A DNA stretch of 64,000 bases from positions 1 to 64,000 of the forward strand of contig NZ_JAQFWP010000029.1 in assembly GCF_027706745.1 (NCBI RefSeq). Direction: 5' to 3'. How positions within the stretch are numbered: the stretch's first letter is position 1; every line of letters starts with the position of its first letter. Both the position numbers and the translations under genes were made by a program. Source of the stretch: Nocardiopsis suaedae. GTDB lineage: Bacteria > Actinomycetota > Actinomycetes > Streptosporangiales > Streptosporangiaceae. The notes under the pieces were generated by a model. That model worked only from the letters and a program-made list of their open reading frames with translations, made no database searches and was not told where the DNA came from. Positions 20,499 through 28,365 of the stretch are shown one piece after another.

Positions 20499-21700
20499 CA
20501 CCGGCCGACCGGGTCGAAGGCGCCGCCGTGCCAGTACAGGTGCCCGCCCTCGTCGAGTGGGCCGGGCACCGCGACGGTGTCGAACCGGTCCTCGCCGATC
20601 AGGTGGAGTTCGCCGTCGCCTCCCCTGGTCACCGCGGCGGTCGTCCCGGACGGGTCGAGGGCGACGGCCCTGCGCTGCGCGGGCGCGTCGCCGACCGGGT
20701 CCCAGGGCAGGTGCCCGGGCTCGGGCGGGTGCGACATCGCGGGGAGGGCCCTGCGGAACAGGGGCTCCGGCTCCGGGCCGACCCGGTCGATGACCGTCAG
20801 CGCGTCCCCGTCCGGGTGGATCGTGGCCACCGCGGCCCGGCCCCCGCCGAGCGCGAACCGGAACGCCAGGCCCGGCGGCAGCTCCAGCGCCCGCGCGTCA
20901 CCCGTGGCGAGGTCGACGTCGACCAGGTGGTTGGTCCACTCGGTCCACCGCGCCGGGGAGGCCGGTCCGCCGCGGACCACCCCCACGGCGCGGCCGGTGG
21001 CCGGGTCGAAGCGCAGGTAGAAGGCGCGTCCGGGCACCGGCCAGGGCACGGTGCCGACCATGCGCGGCACCCCGCCCTCGACGGTGAACCGCTCCAGGCC
21101 CCGGCCCGTCGCGGTCGCGGCGGTCCCCGTGCGCTGGTCGACGACGTCGCCGTGGCCGTCGTCGGCGATGTCCTCGGCGACGGCGCCGGTGACGCGGGGC
21201 ACGTGGGCGCCGGTGCCCAGGCACCGGGCGAGCGGGAGCGCCTCGACGGCTCCGGGCTCGCGGTGGCGCAGCACGACCGTCGGCGCGCCGTCCTCCCGGT
21301 CGGGCACCACCAGCGCGCCGGGCTCGCCCGTGCGCGAGCGGAACCGCACCGCGTCCCCGCTCTGCAGGTCGGCGACGGTGACGACGTCGCTCCACGGGGC
21401 CTCGTGGGCGCCGAGGCCGGTCGTCACCACCACGTAGCGCCCGGAGGGGTCGCAGGCCAGGTGCTCGGCGGGGATCGCGACCGGGATGCGCCGCCCACCT
21501 CCGGGGCCGTGCACCACGAGCGCCCCGGAGCGGTCGTCGGCGAAGGCCCATTGCGCGTCGGTCGCGCCGTCGCTCGGCAGCGCCAGAACCCCGGCGTGCT
21601 CGGCGAGGTGTCCGCTGCTCAGGGGCCGCACACCGGTGCCGTCGGCGGTGTAGGTGCGACCCGCGCGGTGGTCGGCCACGAAGAGCTGTTCGGGATTCAT
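20498..21700 (-). CDS. Beta-propeller-like protein, unknown function, first gene of leftward operon
   Basis: About 400 aa with no signal peptide. Short repeated modules such as LACDPSGRYVVVTTG, FYLRFDPATGRAVGV, AVALDPSGTTAAVT and MNPEQLFVADHRAGRTY suggest WD40/PD40-like blades. No catalytic motif was recognised. It resembles the propeller half of S9 peptidases and is translationally fused (TGATG) to one, so the two proteins may form a peptidase complex. The ATG at 21700 lies only 15 bp from the metal-type operator, placing the operon under its control. The role, perhaps recognition of the RiPP, is unknown. Confidence 0.78.
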   Translation of the reverse strand: MNPEQLFVADHRAGRTYTADGTGVRPLSSGHLAEHAGVLALPSDGATDAQWAFADDRSGALVVHGPGGGRRIPVAIPAEHLACDPSGRYVVVTTGLGAHEAPWSDVVTVADLQSGDAVRFRSRTGEPGALVVPDREDGAPTVVLRHREPGAVEALPLARCLGTGAHVPRVTGAVAEDIADDGHGDVVDQRTGTAATATGRGLERFTVEGGVPRMVGTVPWPVPGRAFYLRFDPATGRAVGVVRGGPASPARWTEWTNHLVDVDLATGDARALELPPGLAFRFALGGGRAAVATIHPDGDALTVIDRVGPEPEPLFRRALPAMSHPPEPGHLPWDPVGDAPAQRRAVALDPSGTTAAVTRGGDGELHLIGEDRFDTVAVPGPLDEGGHLYWHGGAFDPVGR

Positions 21701-21714
21701 GGGGGAAACGGTAT

Positions 21715-21735
21715 TGGAAATGATTATCGTTCTCA
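21715..21735. promoter_or_regulatory. Zur/Fur-like operator between the divergent RiPP operons
   Basis: A 21-bp imperfect palindrome with core GAAATGATTATCGTTCTC, inside the 114-bp divergent intergenic region and 15 bp from the leftward start. It matches the ideal palindrome with half-site TGAAAATGAT at 18 of 21 positions. That is the shape of Zur/Fur-superfamily boxes and unlike the IdeR/DmdR iron box (TTAGGTTAGG type). AT-rich sequence this deep in GC-rich DNA is itself unusual. It would repress both operons when the metal is plentiful. Confidence 0.6.
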
Positions 21736-21764
21736 AGTAAAGTGCGCACCGCTCCCACGGGAGT

Positions 21765-21789
21765 ACGTGTCGGAACACGTCCGACACGT
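21765..21789 (+). promoter_or_regulatory. Perfect 10-bp inverted repeat in the precursor leader
   Basis: ACGTGTCGGA and TCCGACACGT are separated by 5 nt and end 25 nt before the precursor ATG. It may be a second operator or an RNA hairpin controlling precursor expression. A smaller hairpin, CTCCC-AC-GGGAG, lies just upstream. Confidence 0.55.
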
Positions 21790-21814
21790 CCTGTCGCAAT
21801 GAGAGGACACCGCC

Positions 21815-22003
21815 ATGGACCAGCAGATCGCCACCGAGGTCGCCGAGTCCGAGCAGCTGGCGCACCTGTCGGCCTCGCACTCCAACGCCCTGGTCGCCAA
21901 CCCCTTCGACGAGGCCGTGGCCGTCGAGGCCGAGGAGTCCGAGCAGCTGGCCCACCTGTCGGCCTCGCACTCCAACGCGCTCGTCGCCAACCCCTTCGAG
22001 TGA
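21815..22003 (+). CDS. Putative RiPP precursor peptide with two tandem core units
   Basis: A 62-aa peptide starting 8 nt after GAGAGGA (21801-21807). Residues 11-31 and 41-61 are identical: ESEQLAHL, then SASHSN, then ALVANPF. They are joined by an acidic Ala/Val/Glu linker, with a period of exactly 30 residues. It has no Cys and only one Thr. Each unit has Ser at alternate positions (LSASHS) plus two His. With a YcaO and SagB-like enzyme downstream, those serines are the natural candidates for oxazol(in)e formation. There is no long separate leader; the acidic ESEQ segments may serve as repeated recognition sequences. Both units end in NPF(D/E). I know of no described family with this sequence. 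Confidence 0.85.
   Translation: MDQQIATEVAESEQLAHLSASHSNALVANPFDEAVAVEAEESEQLAHLSASHSNALVANPFE
21845..21997 (+). repeat. Two 63-bp units encoding identical peptide cores
   Basis: Units 21845-21907 and 21935-21997 differ at three positions only, all silent third-codon changes (GCG/GCC, GCC/GCG, CTG/CTC). Silent-only divergence indicates selection on the peptide rather than a copy made yesterday. Confidence 0.92.
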
Positions 22004-22127
22004 CCGGATCCGGCCGAACCGTCTGACCGCGCCGCCGCCCCCTGAGGCGCGGCCGGTCCGACCTGGAACCCCGGTGGGGGGGTCGGCGGACCGCCCGACC
22101 GGGCCCCTGTCACGAGAGAGGGCGCAG

Positions 22128-22982
22128 ATGACCACCGACCCCCGCATCGCCCGCGTGCCGGGAAGCGGCGCCGACGCCCTCCTCGGGCGCGACGGCTCCG
22201 GCGCCGTGCGCACGTCCTCGGGCCGGTTCCTCCGGCTGCAGAACCCGGCGCCCGGCCTCATCGGCGCCCTCACCGGAGAACCGGGGGAGGACACCGGCGG
22301 CGGCGACGGCGCCGCGGGCGCCGCGTACGCGGAGAGGCTCGCCGCCGAGATGGCCGCCCGCGAGACCGACGACGCCGAGCGCCGCTGGCCCGGCGGACGG
22401 CGGGACGTCGCACTGGTCGGACAGGGCGCCCCCGTCGACGCGCTGGCCGGCGCCCTGGCCGAATGGGGCCTGTCCGCGGCGCGCTTCCCCGCCGCTGCGG
22501 ACCTGCCCGCCGACCGCGCCTGGGACCTCGTCATCGCCTACGCCGACGCGCCCCGCGAACGCGCGGGATGGGACGCCCTCGACGGGCTCCCCGAGCGCGG
22601 CGCCGCCTGGCTGCGCGCCTACCGCGAAGGCGGGGTGTGCTTCGTCGACCCCATCGCCGTCTCGGCCGAGGACCCCACCGCCGAGCAGGTCCGGCGGCGC
22701 CGCCTGGCGGCGAGCCCCGTGCCCGGCGACCTCGACGCCTGGCAGCGCGGAGCCGCCGCCTCCTCCGACGCCCCTGAGCCGCTCTCCTCGGCCGCGTCCA
22801 CCCTGCTGGCCGGCCGGATGCTCACGGTCGCCCTCGCCTGGGCGCAGCGGACGGACGCGCTGGAGGGGTACCGCGGCACGCTCTTCAAGTTCGTCTCCGC
22901 GAACGGGGCGCTCACCGAACACCCGGTACTGGCCTACGACGCACCGCCCGCCATCGACGGCGCGGCGCCCCGCCCCTCATGA
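22128..22982 (+). CDS. E1/ThiF-like cyclodehydratase partner protein for the YcaO enzyme
   Basis: About 284 aa; the ATG follows GAGAGAGGG. A nucleotide-binding-like segment DVALVGQGAPVDALAGALAEW (read as two halves around residue 95) resembles the degenerate Rossmann core of Ocin-ThiF/cyclodehydratase partner proteins. The later VCFVDPIAVSAEDP and the end FVSANGALTEHPVL also fit that class. I see no CxxC zinc pairs. In azoline RiPP systems such a partner binds the leader and presents it to YcaO. The gene order precursor, partner, hydrolase, YcaO, dehydrogenase supports this. Similarity is distant, so the assignment rests partly on context. Its stop overlaps the next gene by ATGA. Confidence 0.65.
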   Translation: MTTDPRIARVPGSGADALLGRDGSGAVRTSSGRFLRLQNPAPGLIGALTGEPGEDTGGGDGAAGAAYAERLAAEMAARETDDAERRWPGGRRDVALVGQGAPVDALAGALAEWGLSAARFPAAADLPADRAWDLVIAYADAPRERAGWDALDGLPERGAAWLRAYREGGVCFVDPIAVSAEDPTAEQVRRRRLAASPVPGDLDAWQRGAAASSDAPEPLSSAASTLLAGRMLTVALAWAQRTDALEGYRGTLFKFVSANGALTEHPVLAYDAPPAIDGAAPRPS

Positions 22983-24025
22983 CGGACGGGCGCGGGCACC
23001 GCGGACACCGCGGACACCAGCAGGGGAGCGACCACCGGTGCCGCATGCCGGACGGCACCCTCCTGCGCGGACGGTGGTGGCAGGCCGCAGGGGAGGCGCG
23101 GGGCCTCGTGCTGATCCGCACCCCCTACGGTGCGGACCGGCACGCCCCGACCGCGCGGTCGTGGAGCGCGCGCGGGTACCACTGCCTCGTCCAGGACGTG
23201 CGCGGACGGTACCGGTCGGAAGGGGAGTGGTCGCCCTACGCCCACGAGCACCGCGACGGGGGACGGGTCCTGGACCTGATCACCGCCGAACACCCCGGCC
23301 TGCCCGTCGTCCTCTACGGGGCCTCGTACGCCGCGCACGCCGCGCTGGAGGCCGCGCGCGCCGCCGCGGGACCGGGCCCGGTCGCGGCGGTCATCGCGCT
23401 CGTACCCGCGCTCGGCCTGGCCGAGACCGCCTGGGACGCCGACGGCCGGCCGCAGGTCCGGCACCGCATCGGATGGTGGCACGAGCACGGCCGCACCCGC
23501 CGCCCCGAACTCCCGCTGTCTCCGGACGAGCTCGACCAGCGCACCGCGCAGGCGCGCGAGCACGGCGTCATCGAGGCCGCCGACCACTGGGGCTGGACAC
23601 CGGAGGCGCGTGCGGCCTGGCGGCGGCTGTGGACCGCCCCGCCGCTCGACCTGTCGGCGCGCTACAGCCGCGTCACCGTGCCCCTGCTGGTGATCAGCGG
23701 GGACGAGGACTTCTTCCACCACGACGCCCAGCGCCTGGCGGGCGCCTGGAACGCCCCGAGCCACTTCGCCAGCGGCCCCTGGGGGCACCTCCTCGTCGGC
23801 GGCATCGCCGATGGGGAACTGCGGGCCCGCATCGCCGGGGCCGGGGGGCTGAAGCACATCATCGACCCCTGGCTGTCCGCGCACGGGCTGCCCGGCGCCC
23901 CGGCGGAGTGGACCGGCATCCTCGCGTCCGCGCTCGCGTCGGCGCCCCCGGGCGCGCTGCGCACGCGGTCGCTTCTCGACCCCGTGTCCGGAGCCTGGCG
24001 CCACGAGAGGGCCGCCCATGCCTGA
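22979..24025 (+). CDS. CocE/NonD-like (S15-type) alpha/beta hydrolase
   Basis: About 348 aa. MPDGTLLRGRWW, LIRTPYG, VQDVRGRYRSEGEW and the nucleophile elbow YGASYAA are hallmarks of the X-Pro dipeptidyl-peptidase/CocE family, though the usual GxSYxG has Ala at its last position. A late Asp (ISGDEDFF) and His (GPWGHLL) complete the triad. The N-terminus is His/Gly-rich. Members cleave dipeptides after Pro or ester and acyl bonds. Within this operon it is a candidate maturation protease, alongside the S9 enzyme of the divergent operon. It is translationally coupled (ATGA) to the E1-like gene. Confidence 0.8.
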   Translation: MTDGRGHRGHRGHQQGSDHRCRMPDGTLLRGRWWQAAGEARGLVLIRTPYGADRHAPTARSWSARGYHCLVQDVRGRYRSEGEWSPYAHEHRDGGRVLDLITAEHPGLPVVLYGASYAAHAALEAARAAAGPGPVAAVIALVPALGLAETAWDADGRPQVRHRIGWWHEHGRTRRPELPLSPDELDQRTAQAREHGVIEAADHWGWTPEARAAWRRLWTAPPLDLSARYSRVTVPLLVISGDEDFFHHDAQRLAGAWNAPSHFASGPWGHLLVGGIADGELRARIAGAGGLKHIIDPWLSAHGLPGAPAEWTGILASALASAPPGALRTRSLLDPVSGAWRHERAAHA

Positions 24026-24041
24026 GCCTCCCGCTCTCGTC

Positions 24042-24097
24042 GATCTCGGGACAAACGCCCCTGCAAGCGCGGTTTCAGCGTCGATTCCCCCGAGATC
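24042..24097 (+). other. Long inverted repeat in the only sizeable gap of the RiPP operon
   Basis: GATCTCGGG (24042-24050) and CCCGAGATC (24089-24097) bracket 38 nt that contain an inner partial stem (AAACGC / GCGGTTT). This 122-nt gap before the YcaO gene contrasts with the short or overlapping joints that follow it. It could be an RNA processing or attenuation structure or a small mobile repeat. The 13-mer CCCGAGATCAACG recurs inverted at 35657-35669. Confidence 0.45.
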
Positions 24098-24147
24098 AAC
24101 GCGGGTCTCGCCCTGTCCTCCGCACCTCCGGCCGTAAGGAACCGCCG

Positions 24148-25572
24148 ATGACCCTGACGAAGACCGACGCCCACCCTCCGGCCGCGCCGGACGCGGCGGC
24201 CGACCGGCCGGTGCTGCCCGTCGACGCGCTGGTCGACCCCGAGTGCGGCATCATCAGATCCGTCCGGGAGGTGCCGCACCCCGCCGGGGCCCCGGCCTCC
24301 TACACGGCGATGACCGCGGCCGTCGCCGACGCGCGCCGCCTCGGCGAGTGGCCCGCCGACCGCGTCTCCCTGGGCACCACCTTCGGCGACGCCGGCCAGG
24401 CGAGGATCGCCGCCATCGCCGAAGGGGTCGAACGCTACTGCGGGAACTGGCTCCCCGCCGAACTCCCCCGGGAGGAGCTGCGCATCTCCACCCGCGCCGA
24501 GCTCCAGGCCGACGGCGCCGACGTGATCGGCGCGGCCGAACTGCCGGTCTTCGCCCCCTGGCAGTACGACCGCGACCGGTTCCCCTACCACCGGCTCACC
24601 GACGACACCCCGACCCTGTGGACGCGGTGCGGCGACCTCGACGGCACCCTGACCTGGGTGCCCGCCTCGCTCGTCTACCTGAACTGGCGGCAGTCGCGCT
24701 TCCGGCACCTGCCCCGCACCCACCACCTCAACTACGCGGGCATCGCCACCGGCCAGGGCGCCGACGACGCGCGGGACCGCGGGGTCCTGGAGGTCGTCGA
24801 GCGCGACGCCCTCGAACTGTGGTGGCACCTGGACGGGCCGACCTTCGGCATCGACCCGGCGAGCGTCCCCGGGCTGGAAGAGGACCTGGGCGCGAGCCCG
24901 CTGAAGGTGTCCCTGGCCGCCATGCCGTCGGAGTTCGCGCCCGCCGTCGCGGCGCTCGTGCACGACGGGGAGCGCGGAATGTACGCCGCGGGCTTCTCCG
25001 CCTCCTGCGACCCGGTGCGCGCCGCCCGCAAGGCGGTCCTCGAAGCGGTCCACACGTGGGTGTACACCCAGGGCTGCACCGCCGCCGACGGGTGGGTGTT
25101 CCGCGCCGTCGAGCAGGGCCTGATGGCCCGCGGGCTCTACCTGGACTTCCGCGAGGACGCCTCCTACCTCGACGCCGCCGGGGACCAGTGCGGGAACATC
25201 ATCGACCTGGGCGCGCACGTCCAGCTCTGGCTCGACCCGCGCATCCACGGCGAGGCACGGCGCTTCACGGAGCCGGACCTCGGCATCCGGCCGATCACCG
25301 CCATGGAGCCGGTCGAGATGAGGGAGGTGTACCGGCGCCTGGCCCGGCGCGGCCACCGCATCCTCACCCGCGACCTGACCACGTCCGACATCCGCCGTAC
25401 GCCGCTGCGCGTGGTGCGGACCCTCGTCACCGGGCTGGTCCCCAACGCGCCCGCCGCCTTCGCCTACCTCGGCATGCCCCGCTTCCAGGAGGCCGCCGCC
25501 GAGCGCGGGTGGCGCACGGAATGGGACGGCGGCCCGGACGACTTCACGCTCATCCCGCCCCCGCACATGTAA
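24148..25572 (+). CDS. YcaO-domain cyclodehydratase (azoline-forming)
   Basis: About 474 aa; the ATG has AAGGA 7 nt upstream. ATP/Mg-binding motifs of YcaO enzymes are visible: AIAEGVERYCG near residue 92, VLEVVERDALELWW near 214, and a Glu/Ala helix KAVLEAVHTWV near 297. The chain ends LIPPPHM, recalling the proline-rich C-terminus of azoline-forming YcaOs. These enzymes phosphorylate backbone amides to cyclise Ser, Thr or Cys. The precursor has no Cys and its repeated units no Thr, so Ser-derived oxazolines are predicted. It is followed 7 nt later by the SagB-like gene. Confidence 0.93.
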   Translation: MTLTKTDAHPPAAPDAAADRPVLPVDALVDPECGIIRSVREVPHPAGAPASYTAMTAAVADARRLGEWPADRVSLGTTFGDAGQARIAAIAEGVERYCGNWLPAELPREELRISTRAELQADGADVIGAAELPVFAPWQYDRDRFPYHRLTDDTPTLWTRCGDLDGTLTWVPASLVYLNWRQSRFRHLPRTHHLNYAGIATGQGADDARDRGVLEVVERDALELWWHLDGPTFGIDPASVPGLEEDLGASPLKVSLAAMPSEFAPAVAALVHDGERGMYAAGFSASCDPVRAARKAVLEAVHTWVYTQGCTAADGWVFRAVEQGLMARGLYLDFREDASYLDAAGDQCGNIIDLGAHVQLWLDPRIHGEARRFTEPDLGIRPITAMEPVEMREVYRRLARRGHRILTRDLTTSDIRRTPLRVVRTLVTGLVPNAPAAFAYLGMPRFQEAAAERGWRTEWDGGPDDFTLIPPPHM

Positions 25573-25579
25573 GGCTCCC

Positions 25580-26680
25580 GTGTTCTCCACCGACCATCCG
25601 ACAGCGGCGCCGCCCGGCATTGCGCCCGGCCTTCCGCCCGACCTGGCGCGTGCTTGGGCCGCCGACCCTCCCGGGGCGGCGCGCCCTCCCGGGCCGCGCG
25701 TGAACCCGTGGCGTGCGGCCGGCGCCGTCCCGGCGGCGGTGCCCGAGCGGCTCCGGGACCTGCTCGACGGCCTGTGGTCCGGACAGGGGTACCACCGGCT
25801 GGACGACGGGACCGCGACCGCCGTCCTTAGGCGCCCGGTGCCCTCCGCAGGCGGGGCCTACCCGGTGCAGACCCACGTGGTCGTCGGCGCCTCCGCGGCG
25901 CGCGGGGGCGGCGGGCGCTCCCTGGAGCCGGGCCGGTACGTCTACGACCACGACCGGGACACGCTGCTCCGGCGCGATGGAGCCGCTGGGCCGGGGGCGG
26001 CGACCCACGTGGTCCTGACCGTGCAGCCGGGCCGGAGCTACGGCCGCTACCGCCACCGGGCCTGGCCGCTGTGGATCGCGGACACCGCTTACGCGCTCGC
26101 CGCCGTGGAGTTCCTGATCCGCGCGGGACGCCCGCGCCCCCTCACCGTGCGCCTCGGCCCGGGGGCGCCGCTGCGCCGCCTGCTCGGCGTCCCGCGCGCG
26201 GGCGAGCACGCATGGTGGACCCGGAGCGGGCTCGCCCCGGAGATCCCGCTCGCGTCGGTCGAGCTGCCGGAGACGTGGGCGGTGGACGCCGGACGCCGCG
26301 ACGCCTTGGCCGCGCGCCGCTCTCCGGCGCTCAGTGAATTCGCCGCGGCGGCACGGGCCCGGCCGCCGCACGCCGCCGGGGCGACCGGTGGGCCCCTCGG
26401 GGCGCGCTCGGTGGCCGAGGCGTCCGGGCAGGCGTGGGTCCTCGGGGCCCACCGCCTGGAGGCCTGGTCCGTCCCGGTGGACGCGGACGCGCCGGCCGCC
26501 GCCGTCGCCGACGTGCTGTGGCGGGCGCACAGGGAGGCGGCCCACCTGTGCTACTCGGGCGTGCTGACGGGGGACCGGCGCTCTCGGCCCGTGTCCGGCT
26601 TCCGAGCGGCGAACGGCCGCTGGATCGTGCACGCCCTGGCGATGCTCCCCCCACGCCCGGATGAGGAGGCCGCGGCATGA
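25580..26680 (+). CDS. SagB/ThcOx-type FMN-dependent azoline dehydrogenase
   Basis: About 366 aa in the nitroreductase fold. RRPVPSAGGAYPVQTHVVV near residue 85 is the classic SagB FMN-binding segment. PGRYVYDHDRDTLL, YGRYRHRAWPLW and a helix IADTAYALAAVEFLIRAG follow in the usual order. A second, weaker half runs to the end. The enzyme oxidises azolines to azoles using FMN, so oxazoles are predicted in the product. It starts with GTG, overlaps the first exporter gene by ATGA, and is part of the precursor operon. Confidence 0.9.
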   Translation: MFSTDHPTAAPPGIAPGLPPDLARAWAADPPGAARPPGPRVNPWRAAGAVPAAVPERLRDLLDGLWSGQGYHRLDDGTATAVLRRPVPSAGGAYPVQTHVVVGASAARGGGGRSLEPGRYVYDHDRDTLLRRDGAAGPGAATHVVLTVQPGRSYGRYRHRAWPLWIADTAYALAAVEFLIRAGRPRPLTVRLGPGAPLRRLLGVPRAGEHAWWTRSGLAPEIPLASVELPETWAVDAGRRDALAARRSPALSEFAAAARARPPHAAGATGGPLGARSVAEASGQAWVLGAHRLEAWSVPVDADAPAAAVADVLWRAHREAAHLCYSGVLTGDRRSRPVSGFRAANGRWIVHALAMLPPRPDEEAAA

Positions 26681-28365
26681 TGATCGTCCGAGAGCTCTGG
26701 CGGGAGGCGGCCCGCTTCCCCGCCGCGCTGGCGTGGAGCACCGGGCTGCTGGCGCTCGTGTTCCTCACCCACGTCGCCCAGGCCGTCGCGATCGCCTGGT
26801 CGATGTCGGCCGTTCTGCGCGGGCGGCCGGAGGACGTGCTCGCCGCGCTGGCGCTGATCGTCGGGATCGCGCTGGCGCGGACCGTGCTCTCGCTCGTCCA
26901 GGCCTCGGCCGCCGCCGGGCTGGGCGGCCGCGTCCGGCAGGCCCTGCGCCGACGCGCGATGCGGGCCGCCCTCGTGCCCGAGCGGCTGCACGACACCGAC
27001 GCCCGCGACGGGTCGATGCGGTCCGCCCTCGGCGACGGCATCGACGGCACCGACGCCTACGTCTCCAAGTACATCCCCGCCATCGCGCAGGTGTTCCTGG
27101 CCTGCCCGGTCATCGTCGCCGCGCTGGCGGTGCTCTCCCCGGCGGCGGGGCTGTGCGTCGCGGCGGGGATCGTACTGGCGCTGCTGGGGCCGATGGCGTG
27201 GAAGCGCATGATGGCCCGGCGCGGCCTGGACCACTGGGACAGTTACGAGGACCTCGGCTCCGACCTCCTCGAATCCCTGCGCGGCATGGCGACCCTGCGC
27301 ACCCTGGGCGACGTTCCCGGAACCCGGCGGCGGCTGCACGCCCGCTCCGAGGCGCTGCGCCGCGCCACCGAGCGGGTCATGCGCGTCTCCCTGGCCGAGA
27401 CCGCCGTCATCGACTTCGCGGTGCAGGCGGGCGTCGTCGCCGCGGCGGTCGCGGCCCTCGGCCACGCCGCCGCCGGGCAGGGACCCGCCATCGAGGTGTA
27501 CCTGATCCTGCTGCTCTCCTCCGAGGCGTTCCGCCCGGTCCGCGACCTGTCGCGGCACTGGCACGCCGGGTTCCTCGGGCTGACCGCCATACCCGGACTC
27601 GCCCGGATCGGCGCCTTCGCCGCCGGGAGCGGTGCCGCCGGGAGCGGCGCCCCCGGGGAGGGACTGGCCGGCGCCCCGCCGCACCCCGCCGGCCCCACCG
27701 CGGAGCAGGCCGGGGAGCTGCGCGTCACCGGGCTGGGCTTCGGCTACCCCGGCGCCCGCGACGACGTCCTCCACGACCTCACCCTGACCGCGCGGCGCGG
27801 ATCGCTCACCGCGATCACCGGGGAGTCCGGAGCGGGCAAGTCCACCCTGTTCGACCTGGTGCTCGGCTTCCTGACCCCGGACAGGGGCGGCATCGCCCTG
27901 GACGGCCGCCCGGTGCGCCCCGACGACGTCGCCGTGGTCTCCCAGCGGCCGGTGCTGTTCGCCGGGAGCGTCCGTGACAACCTCGCCGCCACCCGCCCCG
28001 GCGCGGCCGCCCCGGACGACGCCGACCTCGCCGCCGCGTGCCGCTCGGCCGGGATCCTCGACGAGATCCGGCGCCTGCCGCACGGGTTCGACACCGAGGT
28101 CACCGAGGCGGGCACCAACCTGTCGGGCGGACAGCGCCAGCGCCTCGCCCTCGCCCGCGCCCTCCTCGCGCGCCGCCCCGTCCTGCTCGTGGACGAGCCG
28201 ACCAGCGCCCTGGACGCGGCGCGCGCCGCGGAGGTCGTCGACACGCTGCACCGCGTCGCCCGCGACCGGATCGTCATCATGATCAGCCACCGCCCCGAGA
28301 CGCTCACCGGCGCGGCCCACGTGCTGCGGCTGGACGCCGGACACCTGGAGAGGAGCGCCCCGTGA
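26677..28365 (+). CDS. ABC exporter half-transporter A (CydD-like, TMD-NBD)
   Basis: About 562 aa. An N-terminal six-helix membrane domain (residues 15-300) is followed by a Gly/Ala-rich linker and an ATPase domain: Walker A GESGAGKS near 386, signature LSGGQRQR near 482, Walker B VLLVDEPTSALD near 504, and H-loop ISHRPET. All key residues are present. It overlaps the following half-transporter by GTGA, so the pair likely forms a heterodimer. In this operon the expected cargo is the modified peptide. No N-terminal C39 peptidase is fused, so the leader must be cut by another enzyme. Confidence 0.92.
   Translation: MMIVRELWREAARFPAALAWSTGLLALVFLTHVAQAVAIAWSMSAVLRGRPEDVLAALALIVGIALARTVLSLVQASAAAGLGGRVRQALRRRAMRAALVPERLHDTDARDGSMRSALGDGIDGTDAYVSKYIPAIAQVFLACPVIVAALAVLSPAAGLCVAAGIVLALLGPMAWKRMMARRGLDHWDSYEDLGSDLLESLRGMATLRTLGDVPGTRRRLHARSEALRRATERVMRVSLAETAVIDFAVQAGVVAAAVAALGHAAAGQGPAIEVYLILLLSSEAFRPVRDLSRHWHAGFLGLTAIPGLARIGAFAAGSGAAGSGAPGEGLAGAPPHPAGPTAEQAGELRVTGLGFGYPGARDDVLHDLTLTARRGSLTAITGESGAGKSTLFDLVLGFLTPDRGGIALDGRPVRPDDVAVVSQRPVLFAGSVRDNLAATRPGAAAPDDADLAAACRSAGILDEIRRLPHGFDTEVTEAGTNLSGGQRQRLALARALLARRPVLLVDEPTSALDAARAAEVVDTLHRVARDRIVIMISHRPETLTGAAHVLRLDAGHLERSAP

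Noticed and set aside
18483..21700. Treating the S9 peptidase and propeller gene as an unrelated secreted-protease locus
   Set aside because: Neither protein has a signal peptide, and overlaps or a 4-nt gap couple both to the importer genes facing the RiPP precursor.
21742..22113. Alternative small frames overlapping the precursor gene on both strands
   Set aside because: They lack ribosome sites and do not show silent-only divergence between the two repeat units, which only the 21815-22003 frame does.
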